A DNA stretch of 64,000 nucleotides from Scandinavium manionii (GTDB lineage: Bacteria > Pseudomonadota > Gammaproteobacteria > Enterobacterales > Enterobacteriaceae), in contig NZ_JALIGC010000040.1 in the NCBI RefSeq assembly GCF_024764775.1, positions 310,001 through 374,000 on the forward strand. The letters are read 5' to 3'. Below are positions 32,621-42,148 of this stretch, piece by piece. The notes under the pieces are model-generated. The model did no database searches. It was not told where the DNA came from and saw nothing but the letters and a program-made list of their open reading frames with translations. The stretch's first letter is position 1; each line of letters begins with the position of its first letter. A program made the position numbers and the translations under genes.

Positions 32621-34299
32621 TGGCTGCGCAAGGGTTGTTACTGATTGCCAGTTTTTTACTGATCCTGTTCAGTCTGGCGCGCCCGTTGGGGCTCGTGCTG
32701 GCACGGCTGATTGCCAATACGCCACTGCCCGGAACGGCCAGAGTTGAAAGCGTTCTTTGGCGCCTGATGGGCATCTCCGCCCAGGAGATGAACTGGCGGC
32801 AATATCTGCTGGCCATTCTGTTGCTCAATATTTTTGGCGCAGTACTGCTGTTTGCGATGCTGATGCTTCAGGGCTTCCTGCCGCTGAATCCGCAGCGGCT
32901 TCCAGGCCTCTCATGGGATCTGGCGATGAACACCGCCATCAGCTTTGTCTCCAACACCAACTGGCAGGCGTATAGCGGTGAAAGTACGCTGAGCTATTTC
33001 AGCCAGATGTCCGGGCTGGCAGTGCAAAACTTCTTATCTGCAGCCACCGGCATCGCAGTCGTGTTCGCGCTAATCCGCGGTTTCTGCCGCCATAGCACCG
33101 ACACGCTGGGTAACGCATGGATGGACATTGTGCGCGTTACGTTGTGGATCCTGCTGCCGCTGTCGCTGTTGATTGCGCTATTTATGATCCAGCAAGGCAC
33201 GCTGCAAAACCTTCTCCCGTATCAGCATTTCACCTCGCTCGAAGGTGTGAAAGGCCTGCTGCCGATGGGGCCGGTGGCGTCGCAGGAAGCCATCAAGATG
33301 CTTGGCACCAATGGCGGTGGCTTCTTTAATGCCAACTCCAGCCATCCATTTGAAAACCCAACGGCGCTGACTAACTCGGTTCAAATGCTGGCGATTTTCC
33401 TGATCCCTGCCGCGCTGTGTTTCGCCTTCGGTGAAGCAGTCAACGACCATCGCCAGGGTCGCGCGATCCTATGGGCGATGTCGGTCATCTTCGTCATCTG
33501 CGTAACGGTAGTGATGTGGGCTGAGCTCAGCGGAAATCCTCACTTCCTGAAACTCGGGGCCGACAGTGCCATCAATATGGAAGGTAAAGAGAGCCGGTTC
33601 GGCATTCTGCAAAGCAGCCTGTTTGCGGTGGTGACGACCGCGGCGTCCTGCGGCGCAGTGAACGCCATGCACGACTCCTTTACCGCGCTCGGTGGCATGG
33701 TACCAATGTGGCTAATGCAGATTGGTGAAGTGGTGTTCGGCGGCGTGGGTTCCGGGCTGTACGGCATGCTGCTGTTCGTGCTGCTGTCGGTGTTTATCGC
33801 CGGGCTGATGATTGGCCGTACACCGGAATATCTCGGTAAAAAAATCGACGTGCGTGAAATGAAAATGACCGCGCTGGCGATCCTCGTGACTCCGGCACTG
33901 GTTTTGCTCGGCACTGCACTGGCGATGATGACCGAAACCGGTCGCGCCGGAATGTTCAACCCGGGCATTCACGGCTTTAGCGAAGTGCTGTACGCCGTCT
34001 CTTCCGCCGCCAATAACAACGGCAGCGCCTTCGGCGGCCTGAGTGCTAACTCTCCATTCTGGAACTGCCTGCTGGCCTTCTGCATGTTCGTCGGTCGCTT
34101 CGGGGTGATCGTGCCTGTTCTGGCCATTGCTGGCTCGCTGGTGAGCAAGAAAATTCAGCCCGCCAGCACCGGCACGCTGCCGACCTTCGGCCCGCTGTTT
34201 GTTGGCTTGCTGATAGGCACCGTGATTTTGGTCGGCGCCCTGACGTTTATTCCCGCCCTGGCGTTAGGCCCGGTCGCAGAACATCTCTCTTCGTTATAA
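32620..34299 (+). CDS. kdpA: K+-transporting ATPase subunit A
   Basis: KdpA is the potassium-selective channel-like subunit. The 559-residue product has about 10 membrane helices and the four selectivity-filter loops typical of the family (NTNWQAYSGE; GTNGGGFFNANSSHPFENP; AASCGAVNAMHDS; AANNNGSAFGGLS). The start is the ATG overlapping the kdpF stop, not the upstream frame. Confidence 0.97.
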   Translation: MAAQGLLLIASFLLILFSLARPLGLVLARLIANTPLPGTARVESVLWRLMGISAQEMNWRQYLLAILLLNIFGAVLLFAMLMLQGFLPLNPQRLPGLSWDLAMNTAISFVSNTNWQAYSGESTLSYFSQMSGLAVQNFLSAATGIAVVFALIRGFCRHSTDTLGNAWMDIVRVTLWILLPLSLLIALFMIQQGTLQNLLPYQHFTSLEGVKGLLPMGPVASQEAIKMLGTNGGGFFNANSSHPFENPTALTNSVQMLAIFLIPAALCFAFGEAVNDHRQGRAILWAMSVIFVICVTVVMWAELSGNPHFLKLGADSAINMEGKESRFGILQSSLFAVVTTAASCGAVNAMHDSFTALGGMVPMWLMQIGEVVFGGVGSGLYGMLLFVLLSVFIAGLMIGRTPEYLGKKIDVREMKMTALAILVTPALVLLGTALAMMTETGRAGMFNPGIHGFSEVLYAVSSAANNNGSAFGGLSANSPFWNCLLAFCMFVGRFGVIVPVLAIAGSLVSKKIQPASTGTLPTFGPLFVGLLIGTVILVGALTFIPALALGPVAEHLSSL

Positions 34300-34319
34300 G
34301 ACAGCTGGAGACACGTTTT

Positions 34320-36368
34320 ATGAGTCGTAAGCAAACGGCAATTTTCGAACCGGCCCTGGTTCGCCAGACCCTGCTGGATGCCGTAAAAAAACTGAGTCCA
34401 GCCGTACAATGGCGCAACCCGGTGATGTTTATCGTCTGGCTGGGCAGCGTGCTGACCACCCTGCTCGCCGTGGCGATGGCCTTTGGAAAAGTACCCGGTA
34501 GCGCTGGCTTCACGGCGGCAATCAGCATCTGGCTGTGGTTTACCGTGCTGTTCGCTAACGTCGCCGAAGCGCTGGCGGAAGGCCGCAGCAAGGCGCAGGC
34601 CAACAGTCTGAAAGGCATCCAGAAAACCTCTTTCGCCCGTAAACTGCGCGCGCCGCAGCATGACGCTCAGGTCGATCACGTTCCGGCAGATGGCCTGCGC
34701 AAAGGTGACATCGTTCTGGTGGAGGCTGGCGACATTATCCCGTGCGACGGTGAAGTCATCGAAGGTGGCGCATCGGTGGACGAAAGCGCGATTACCGGGG
34801 AGTCCGCGCCAGTTATCCGCGAATCCGGCGGTGACTTCGCCTCCGTAACGGGTGGCACGCGCATTCTTTCCGACTGGCTGGTTATCCGTTGCAGCGTTAA
34901 CCCTGGCGAAACCTTCCTTGACCGAATGATCGCCATGGTCGAAGGCGCTCAGCGTCGTAAAACACCAAACGAAATCGCCCTGACCATTTTGCTGGTCGCC
35001 CTCACCATCGTGTTCCTGCTGGCTACCGCCACCCTGTGGCCGTTCTCCGCGTACGGCGGAACGGCGGTCAGTGTGACAGTGCTGGTTGCGCTGTTGGTTT
35101 GTCTGATCCCGACGACCATCGGCGGGCTGCTGTCGGCAATCGGCGTGGCCGGAATGAGCCGGATGCTTGGTGCCAACGTGATTGCCACCAGCGGGCGTGC
35201 AGTTGAAGCGGCAGGCGATGTAGATGTATTGCTGCTGGATAAAACCGGCACCATCACTCTCGGCAACCGTCAGGCGTCTCAGTTCCTGCCCGCTCCGGGC
35301 GTCGATGAGAAAACCCTCGCCGATGCCGCGCAGCTGGCGTCGCTGGCCGATGAGACGCCGGAAGGCCGCAGTATCGTGGTGCTGGCAAAACAGCGCTTCA
35401 ATCTGCGCGAGCGCGACGTTCAGGCATTACAGGCCACGTTTGTGCCATTTACTGCGCAGACTCGCATGAGCGGCATCAATATCCACGACCGCATGATCCG
35501 TAAAGGTTCTGTGGATGCTATCCGTCGTCACGTAGAAGCCAACAACGGGCACTTCCCGCCGCAGGTCGACACGCAGGTCGAAGGCGTGGCGCGTCAGGGT
35601 GGCACCCCGCTGGTGGTGGTGGAAGGTGCGACGGTGCTCGGTGTGATTGCACTGAAGGACATCGTAAAAGGCGGCATTAAAGAGCGTTTCGCACAGCTGC
35701 GCAAAATGGGCATTAAAACGGTGATGATTACCGGCGATAACCGCCTGACGGCCGCCGCCATCGCCGCCGAAGCAGGCGTAGATGACTTCCTGGCGGAAGC
35801 GACGCCGGAAGCCAAGCTGGCGCTGATTCGTCAGTATCAGGCGGAGGGGCGTCTGGTGGCGATGACCGGCGACGGCACCAATGACGCCCCGGCGTTAGCG
35901 CAGGCTGACGTGGCCGTGGCGATGAACTCGGGAACCCAGGCCGCAAAAGAAGCGGGCAACATGGTCGATCTGGACTCCAACCCGACCAAGCTGATTGAAG
36001 TGGTGCATATCGGTAAACAGATGCTGATGACCCGTGGGTCGCTGACCACCTTCAGTATTGCCAACGACGTGGCGAAATATTTCGCCATCATCCCGGCGGC
36101 ATTTGCGGCCACTTATCCACAGCTCAACGCGCTGAACGTGATGCACCTGCACTCGCCCGCATCGGCCATTCTCAGCGCCGTTATCTTTAACGCCCTGATT
36201 ATTGTGTTCCTGATCCCGCTGGCGTTAAAAGGCGTGAGTTATAAGCCACTGACGGCGGCAGCAATGCTGCGACGTAACCTGTGGATTTACGGCCTCGGTG
36301 GCCTGCTGGTGCCATTCATCGGCATCAAAGTGATTGACCTGTTGCTGACTCTGTCTGGTCTGGTGTAA
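34320..36368 (+). CDS. kdpB: K+-transporting ATPase subunit B (P-type ATPase)
   Basis: KdpB hydrolyses ATP for high-affinity potassium uptake. The 682-residue product has the phosphorylation motif DKTGTITLG (Asp near 307), the actuator motif TGESAPV and the hinge motif TGDGTNDAPALAQADVAVAM. It starts 20 bases after kdpA. Confidence 0.97.
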   Translation: MSRKQTAIFEPALVRQTLLDAVKKLSPAVQWRNPVMFIVWLGSVLTTLLAVAMAFGKVPGSAGFTAAISIWLWFTVLFANVAEALAEGRSKAQANSLKGIQKTSFARKLRAPQHDAQVDHVPADGLRKGDIVLVEAGDIIPCDGEVIEGGASVDESAITGESAPVIRESGGDFASVTGGTRILSDWLVIRCSVNPGETFLDRMIAMVEGAQRRKTPNEIALTILLVALTIVFLLATATLWPFSAYGGTAVSVTVLVALLVCLIPTTIGGLLSAIGVAGMSRMLGANVIATSGRAVEAAGDVDVLLLDKTGTITLGNRQASQFLPAPGVDEKTLADAAQLASLADETPEGRSIVVLAKQRFNLRERDVQALQATFVPFTAQTRMSGINIHDRMIRKGSVDAIRRHVEANNGHFPPQVDTQVEGVARQGGTPLVVVEGATVLGVIALKDIVKGGIKERFAQLRKMGIKTVMITGDNRLTAAAIAAEAGVDDFLAEATPEAKLALIRQYQAEGRLVAMTGDGTNDAPALAQADVAVAMNSGTQAAKEAGNMVDLDSNPTKLIEVVHIGKQMLMTRGSLTTFSIANDVAKYFAIIPAAFAATYPQLNALNVMHLHSPASAILSAVIFNALIIVFLIPLALKGVSYKPLTAAAMLRRNLWIYGLGGLLVPFIGIKVIDLLLTLSGLV

Positions 36369-36380
36369 GAGGAAATGAAA

Positions 36381-36956
36381 ATGGCGACGTTACGCCCTGC
36401 TCTGGTAGTTCTGATTTTTTTAACCCTGGTCACCGGCGGCGTGTATCCGCTGTTTACCACCGCGCTTGGACAATGGTGGTTCACCGACCAGGCCAACGGC
36501 TCGTTGGTTCATCAGGACAACCAGATTCGTGGTTCGCGCTTGATTGGTCAGCAGTTTTCTGCGCCGGGATATTTTCATGGCCGCCCTTCCGCCACCGCCA
36601 ATAGCCCCTATAATCCAGAGGCATCCGGTGGCAGCAATCTGGCGGGCAGTAATCCAGAGCTGGATAAAGAAGTGGCGGCACGGGTGGCGCAGCTGCGTCA
36701 GGACAATCCGCAGGCAGACGCACAGGTTCCCGTCGAACTGGTAACGGCGTCCGCGAGCGGGCTGGATTACAGCCTGACGCCGCAGTCGGTAAACTGGCAA
36801 ATACCGCGCGTGGCGCAGGCCCGTCACCTGTCTGTAGAAGCGCTGACCACGCTGGTAGCCGCACACACACAGCAGCCGTTGGTGAGTTTCCTCGGCCAGC
36901 CGGTGGTGAATATTGTAGAGCTGAACATGGCGCTGGATGCCCTGAAACAACCGTAA
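36381..36956 (+). CDS. kdpC: K+-transporting ATPase subunit C
   Basis: KdpC is a single-span subunit that aids ATP binding by KdpB. The 191-residue product has one N-terminal helix (LVVLIFLTLVTGGVYPLF) and the conserved GSRLIGQQF and YFHGRPSAT segments. Two in-frame ATGs exist (36375 and 36381); the second has better spacing from GAGG and matches the MSGLRPAL-type start. Confidence 0.95.
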   Translation: MATLRPALVVLIFLTLVTGGVYPLFTTALGQWWFTDQANGSLVHQDNQIRGSRLIGQQFSAPGYFHGRPSATANSPYNPEASGGSNLAGSNPELDKEVAARVAQLRQDNPQADAQVPVELVTASASGLDYSLTPQSVNWQIPRVAQARHLSVEALTTLVAAHTQQPLVSFLGQPVVNIVELNMALDALKQP

Positions 36957-36965
36957 GGATTGAGC

Positions 36966-39653
36966 ATGACCGACGAGCCCTTTCGTCCCGATCCCGACCG
37001 CCTGCTGGAGCAATCCTCCGGCTGGTATCGCGGAAAACTGAAAGTCTTTTTTGGCGCCTGTGCAGGCGTAGGGAAAACCTACGCCATGTTGCAGGAAGCG
37101 CAGCGTCTGCGGGCGCAGGGGCTCGATATTCTGGTGGGCGTGGTGGAAACTCACGGCCGTCAGGAGACCGCCGCGCAGCTTAAAGGACTGGCGACTCAGC
37201 CGCGAAAACGCATTCACTATCGCGGTCGTCAGGTCGAAGAGTTTGACCTCGACGCCGCCCTCGCCCGCCGTCCGGCGCTGATCCTGATGGACGAACTGGC
37301 GCACACCAACGCGCCCGGTTCGCGTCACCCCAAACGCTGGCAGGATGTTGAAGAACTGCTGGAAGCGGGCATCGACGTTTTTACCACCGTCAACGTTCAG
37401 CATCTGGAAAGCCTGAACGACGTGGTCAGCAGCGTGACCGGTATCAAAGTGCGCGAAACCGTGCCGGATCCTTTTTTCGATTCTGCTGACGAAGTGGTTT
37501 TGGTGGACCTGCCGCCGGACGATTTGCGCCAGCGTTTGCATGAAGGCAAAGTGTATATCGCCGGTCAGGCCGAGCGTGCCATCGAGCATTTCTTCCGTAA
37601 AGGCAACCTCATCGCCCTGCGCGAACTGGCACTGCGACGCACCGCTGACCGCGTGGATGACCAGATGCGCGCCTGGCGCGACCGGCAAGGTGAAGAAAAA
37701 GTCTGGCACACCCGCGATGCGATTCTGCTGTGCGTCGGCCACAGCGGCGGGAATGAAAAACTGGTGCGGGCCGCCGCCCGTCTGGCCGCCAAATTCGGCA
37801 CTGCATGGCATGCGGTCTATGTCGAAACCCCCGATTTGCACCGTCTGCCAGAATCACAGCGGCGCAATATTCTCAGCGCATTGCGTCTGGCACAGGAACT
37901 GGGCGCGGAAACCGCCACGCTGTCAGACCCGGCGGAAGACAAAGCGATTCTGCGCTACGCCCGCGAACATAATCTCGGCAAAATCATTCTTGGTCGGCGC
38001 AATAAACGACGCTGGTGGAGCCAGGAATCGTTCGCCGACAGGCTCGCCCGCCGCGCACCGGATCTCGATTTACTGATTGTTGCCCTGGACGAGGCTCCCG
38101 TCAGCACGACTGCCCGTAATTCCGATACCCGTCCGTGGATAGACCGCTGGCGCGTACAGCTGCGCGGCTGCATCGTGGCGGTGGCGCTGTGCGCCTTTAT
38201 TACCCTGTTCGCCAGCCATTTCCTGATGGCCTTTGATGCCGCCAACCTGGTGATGATCTATCTGCTTGGCGTGGTGATTGTGGCCCTGTTTTACGGGCGC
38301 TGGCCGTCGGTGCTGGCGACCGTCATTAACGTCATCAGTTTTGACTTATTCTTTATCGCGCCGCGCGGCACGCTGGCGGTGTCGGATGTGCAGTACGTGC
38401 TGACCTTCGGCGTGATGCTCACCGTCGGGCTGGTGATCGGGAATCTCACCGCCGGAGTGCGCTATCAGGCCCGTGTGGCCCGCTATCGCGAACAGCGCAC
38501 CCGCCATTTGTATGAGATGTCGAAAGCGCTGGCGACGGGTCGCACGCAGCAGGATATCGCCCGCACCAGCGAACAGTTCATTCACTCCACATTCCAGGCG
38601 CGCAGCCAGGTGCTGCTGCCCAACACCGAGGGCGGGCTTCACCCTCTGACCGACGGCAACGACATCACACCGTGGGACGACGCCATCGCCCGCTGGAGCT
38701 TTGACAAAGGCCAGCCAGCAGGTGCGGGAACTGACACGCTGCCCGGCGTACCCTATCTGATCCTGCCGTTGAAAAGCGCCGAGAAAACCCACGGCGTGAT
38801 GGTGGTTGAACCGGGGAATTTGCGCCAGTTGATGATCCCGGAACAGCAGCGATTGCTGGAAACCTGCACCCTGCTGGTGGCCAGCGCCCTTGAACGTCTG
38901 GCGCTGACCGCCAGCGAAGAGCAATCGCGGCTGGTGAGTGAACGAGAAAGCATCCGTAACTCGCTGCTGGCGGCGCTTTCACACGACTTGCGCACGCCAT
39001 TAACAGTGCTGTTTGGTCAGGCGGAAATTCTGACGCTGGATTTGGCCAGCGAAGGTTCAAAGCACGCTCCACAGGCCAACGAAATCCGCCAGCACGTGCT
39101 GAACACCACCCGGCTGGTGAACAATTTGCTGGATATGGCGCGCATTCAGTCCGGTGGATTTAACCTGCGCAAAGAGTGGCTGACGCTGGAAGAAGTGGTG
39201 GGCAGCGCCATTCGCCCCCTGGAAATGGGCCTCGGCGGGCGGCATATTCAGCTGGCGCTGGGCGACCCGCTGACACTGATTCACGTTGATGGCCCGCTGT
39301 TTGAGCGGGTGCTGATTAACCTGCTGGAAAACGCCGCGAAGTACGCGGGCCCGTCGGCCACCATTGGGATTTCCGCCGAACGCTTGCCTGAACAGCTACA
39401 GCTGGAGGTGTGGGACTCGGGCCCCGGCATCCCTGCTGGTCAGGAACAGGCAATATTTGCTAAATTCTCCAGGGGCCATAAGGAATCGGCCATTCCCGGC
39501 GTGGGGCTTGGCCTCGCGATTTGCCAGGCGATTGTCGAGGTACACGGCGGCGAACTGCACGCGAATAACCGCCCCGAAGGCGGGGCCAGCTTTAGGGTAA
39601 CGCTGCCGCTGGATGCGCCCCCGGAGCTGGATGAACTTCTCGAGGAACTGTGA
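36966..39653 (+). CDS. kdpD: Sensor histidine kinase KdpD
   Basis: KdpD senses potassium limitation and phosphorylates KdpE. The 895-residue product has an N-terminal KdpD domain with Walker A (GACAGVGKT, near 30), a USP-like domain (about 250-370), four membrane helices (about 400-500), a GAF-like region and a C-terminal kinase with the H-box SHDLRTPLT and ATP motifs (NLLENAAKYAG, DSGPGIP, GVGLGLAI). The ATG at 36966 follows AAGGA; the TTG two codons earlier is less likely. Confidence 0.96.
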   Translation: MTDEPFRPDPDRLLEQSSGWYRGKLKVFFGACAGVGKTYAMLQEAQRLRAQGLDILVGVVETHGRQETAAQLKGLATQPRKRIHYRGRQVEEFDLDAALARRPALILMDELAHTNAPGSRHPKRWQDVEELLEAGIDVFTTVNVQHLESLNDVVSSVTGIKVRETVPDPFFDSADEVVLVDLPPDDLRQRLHEGKVYIAGQAERAIEHFFRKGNLIALRELALRRTADRVDDQMRAWRDRQGEEKVWHTRDAILLCVGHSGGNEKLVRAAARLAAKFGTAWHAVYVETPDLHRLPESQRRNILSALRLAQELGAETATLSDPAEDKAILRYAREHNLGKIILGRRNKRRWWSQESFADRLARRAPDLDLLIVALDEAPVSTTARNSDTRPWIDRWRVQLRGCIVAVALCAFITLFASHFLMAFDAANLVMIYLLGVVIVALFYGRWPSVLATVINVISFDLFFIAPRGTLAVSDVQYVLTFGVMLTVGLVIGNLTAGVRYQARVARYREQRTRHLYEMSKALATGRTQQDIARTSEQFIHSTFQARSQVLLPNTEGGLHPLTDGNDITPWDDAIARWSFDKGQPAGAGTDTLPGVPYLILPLKSAEKTHGVMVVEPGNLRQLMIPEQQRLLETCTLLVASALERLALTASEEQSRLVSERESIRNSLLAALSHDLRTPLTVLFGQAEILTLDLASEGSKHAPQANEIRQHVLNTTRLVNNLLDMARIQSGGFNLRKEWLTLEEVVGSAIRPLEMGLGGRHIQLALGDPLTLIHVDGPLFERVLINLLENAAKYAGPSATIGISAERLPEQLQLEVWDSGPGIPAGQEQAIFAKFSRGHKESAIPGVGLGLAICQAIVEVHGGELHANNRPEGGASFRVTLPLDAPPELDELLEEL

Positions 39654-40327
39654 TTAACGTACTTATCGTTGAAGATGAACAGGCTATTCGTCGTTTTCTG
39701 CGCAGCGCGCTGGAAGCAGATGGCCTGCGCGTGCACGAAGCCGAAACGTTGCAACGTGGACTGCTGGAAGCGGCCACGCGCAAACCCGATCTGGTCATTC
39801 TTGACCTCGGCTTGCCGGATGGCGACGGCATTGAGTTCATCCGCGATTTTCGTCAGTGGAGCCAGGTGCCGATCATTGTGCTTTCCGCTCGCGCCGAAGA
39901 AACGGACAAAATCACCGCGCTCGACGCCGGAGCCGACGATTATCTCAGCAAGCCGTTTGGCATTGGCGAGTTACAGGCGCGCCTGCGCGTCGCCCTGCGT
40001 CGTCACGGGAATGCGGAACAAAATCAGCCCGTGGTGCGTTTCGCCGATATTCAGGTCGATATCGCCAACCACCGCATACAGCGCGGTGAAGAACAAATCC
40101 ATCTGACACCGATTGAATTTCGCCTGCTGGCGGTGCTGCTCAACAACCATGGCAAGGTGCTGACCCAGCGTCAGTTGTTAAGCCAGGTCTGGGGGCCAAA
40201 TGCGATTGAGCATAGCCACTACCTGCGCATTTATATGGGCCACTTACGCCAGAAGCTGGAAATTGACCCGGCGCGGCCGCAGCATTTGCTGACCGAAACC
40301 GGGATTGGTTATCGGTTTATGCTCTGA
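39650..40327 (+). CDS. kdpE: Response regulator KdpE
   Basis: An OmpR-family regulator that activates kdpFABC. The 225-residue product has a receiver domain with the phospho-Asp in VILDLGLPDGDG (near 52) and Lys in LSKPFG, then a winged-helix DNA-binding domain (LTPIEFRLLAVLLNNHGKVLTQRQLL). GTG start overlaps the kdpD stop (GTGA). Confidence 0.97.
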   Translation: MINVLIVEDEQAIRRFLRSALEADGLRVHEAETLQRGLLEAATRKPDLVILDLGLPDGDGIEFIRDFRQWSQVPIIVLSARAEETDKITALDAGADDYLSKPFGIGELQARLRVALRRHGNAEQNQPVVRFADIQVDIANHRIQRGEEQIHLTPIEFRLLAVLLNNHGKVLTQRQLLSQVWGPNAIEHSHYLRIYMGHLRQKLEIDPARPQHLLTETGIGYRFML

Positions 40328-40917
40328 CCCGCCAGCTCAGTCAGAGCTTATGCATGGTTATTGCTGTTACTGTTACAGAACGGTTAATTCATCGCCGGGG
40401 ATTATGCATTTCTGCTGCATAACCTGCGCCCATACCCCGGCGAACAGCAGGCTAATGAATTGATTTCTGACGCTAACGATAAAAAACCGCCGCCTCTTCA
40501 CAGTTTATCAACCTTGATTCAGGAATTTAAATGCCATAATTATTTGGCGGTTTAACTCACACTGAAAATAACCTCCCCCTATTTGTGCATAGCTATTCCG
40601 ACACCAATTAACATTCATTTAAAATCAATAAGTTAGAAAAATAAAATATCCATTTAAAAACACATGCCATTAACAACATAAAATAACAACCACCATAACT
40701 GCTTAGTAATGCATTTAAGCGTCGTCATTGATTCAATATTCTCTGACATCAATCATATATTCACACGCTTATTTAATCCGCCGAATGACTCGTGAGCAAT
40801 ATCACATTCACTGAGCACAAAAGACCGGACTATTCTCCGTGCAAACCGTTCCCACGTTAATGACGAATTTATTTCGCCACGCCTTTTTATTCTTTAATAA
40901 CGAGTAAGGGAGTAATA
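40328..40917. other. kdpE-arcA intergenic region
   Basis: This 590-base gap has no supported coding frame. Near kdpE it carries nested inverted repeats (40392-40443) and a distant AAACCGCC/GGCGGTTT pair (about 40486-40552). The second half is very AT-rich and should contain the arc promoter; TTCACT (40806-40811) and TATTCT (40830-40835) are a weak -35/-10 pair, and degenerate ARG-box-like dyads lie at 40729-40763. Confidence 0.5.
40392..40443 (+). other. Nested inverted repeat downstream of kdpE
   Basis: TCGCCGGGG (40392-40400) pairs perfectly with CCCCGGCGA (40435-40443), and inside it TTATGCA (40402-40408) pairs with TGCATAA (40416-40422). There is no T-run after it, so it is not a standard intrinsic terminator. 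Confidence 0.6.
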
Positions 40918-42138
40918 ATGGAAAAGCATTATGTTGGTTCTGAGATTGGTCAATTGCGCAGCGTAATGCTGCACCGTCCGAATCTGAGCTTAAAAAGACT
41001 GACGCCATCGAATTGCCAGGAATTACTTTTTGATGATGTTCTGTCGGTAGAGCGCGCGGGCGAAGAGCACGATATTTTCGCCAATACTCTGCGCCAGCAA
41101 GGCATCGAGGTTTTGCTGCTCACTGACTTGCTCAGCCAGACGCTGGAGATCAGCGATGCCAGGCAATGGTTACTGGAAACGCAGATCTCTGATTACCGAC
41201 TGGGGCCAACCTTTGCGGGCGATATTCGTGCCTGGCTTTCGGATATGTCACACCGTCAATTGTCTCGTCATTTAACCGGAGGATTAACCTACGGTGAAAT
41301 CCCAGCCAGTATCAAAAATATGGTCGTCGATACGCATGACCAGAATGATTTTATTATGAAGCCGTTGCCGAATCATTTATTTACACGCGACACCTCCTGC
41401 TGGATATATAACGGCGTCTCTATTAACCCGATGGCAAAAGCCGCCCGCCAACGTGAAACCAATAATCTTCGCGCACTCTATCGCTGGCATCCGAAATTTG
41501 CCGAGGGTGAATTTATAAAATATTTCGGCGACGAAAATATAAATTACGACCACGCCACCTTAGAAGGCGGCGACGTGCTGGTCATTGGTCGTGGCGCGGT
41601 GTTGATAGGCCTCTCCGAGCGCACGACGCCACAGGGCGTCGAGTTCCTGGCCAGCGCGCTGTTCAAACATCAGCAGGCCAAACGCGTGATTGCCGTGGAG
41701 CTGCCAAAACATCGCTCCTGCATGCACCTCGACACGGTAATGACCCATATCGATATCGATACCTTCTCGGTTTACCCGGAAGTGGTCCGTCAGGACGTGC
41801 AGTGCTGGACCTTAACCCCGGACGAACATGGCGGAATCAAACGCCATCAGGAAACCAGTCTGCTGCACGCCATCGAAAAAGCCCTTGGCATCGATCAGGT
41901 GCGATTGATCACCACCGGCGGCGATGCCTTTGAGGCCGAACGCGAGCAGTGGAACGACGCCAATAACGTGCTGACGCTGCGCCCCGGTGTCGTTGTGGGC
42001 TACGAGCGTAACACCTGGACTAACGAAAAATACGATAAAGCGGGTATTACCGTGCTGCCCATTCCCGGCGACGAACTGGGTCGCGGACGCGGCGGCGCAC
42101 GCTGCATGAGCTGTCCTCTGGAACGCGACGATATTTAA
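40918..42138 (+). CDS. arcA: Arginine deiminase
   Basis: The enzyme hydrolyses arginine to citrulline and ammonia, step one of the arginine deiminase pathway. The 406-residue product has the family motifs HRPNLSLKRLTPSN, NHLFTRDTSCWIYNG (substrate Asp), EGGDVLVIG, HLDTVMTHIDID (catalytic His near 274) and the catalytic Cys396 in GGARCMSCPLERDDI. ATG follows AAGGGAG. This arcA is not the ArcA response regulator. It heads arcA-arcC-arcB-transporter-argR, an operon not present at this locus in E. coli K-12. Confidence 0.96.
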   Translation: MEKHYVGSEIGQLRSVMLHRPNLSLKRLTPSNCQELLFDDVLSVERAGEEHDIFANTLRQQGIEVLLLTDLLSQTLEISDARQWLLETQISDYRLGPTFAGDIRAWLSDMSHRQLSRHLTGGLTYGEIPASIKNMVVDTHDQNDFIMKPLPNHLFTRDTSCWIYNGVSINPMAKAARQRETNNLRALYRWHPKFAEGEFIKYFGDENINYDHATLEGGDVLVIGRGAVLIGLSERTTPQGVEFLASALFKHQQAKRVIAVELPKHRSCMHLDTVMTHIDIDTFSVYPEVVRQDVQCWTLTPDEHGGIKRHQETSLLHAIEKALGIDQVRLITTGGDAFEAEREQWNDANNVLTLRPGVVVGYERNTWTNEKYDKAGITVLPIPGDELGRGRGGARCMSCPLERDDI

Positions 42139-42148
42139 GGAATAAACC

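Noticed and set aside
36420..37841. 473-codon minus-strand frame opposite kdpC-kdpD
   Set aside because: It spans two well-supported plus-strand genes and has the typical composition of a GC-rich antisense frame.
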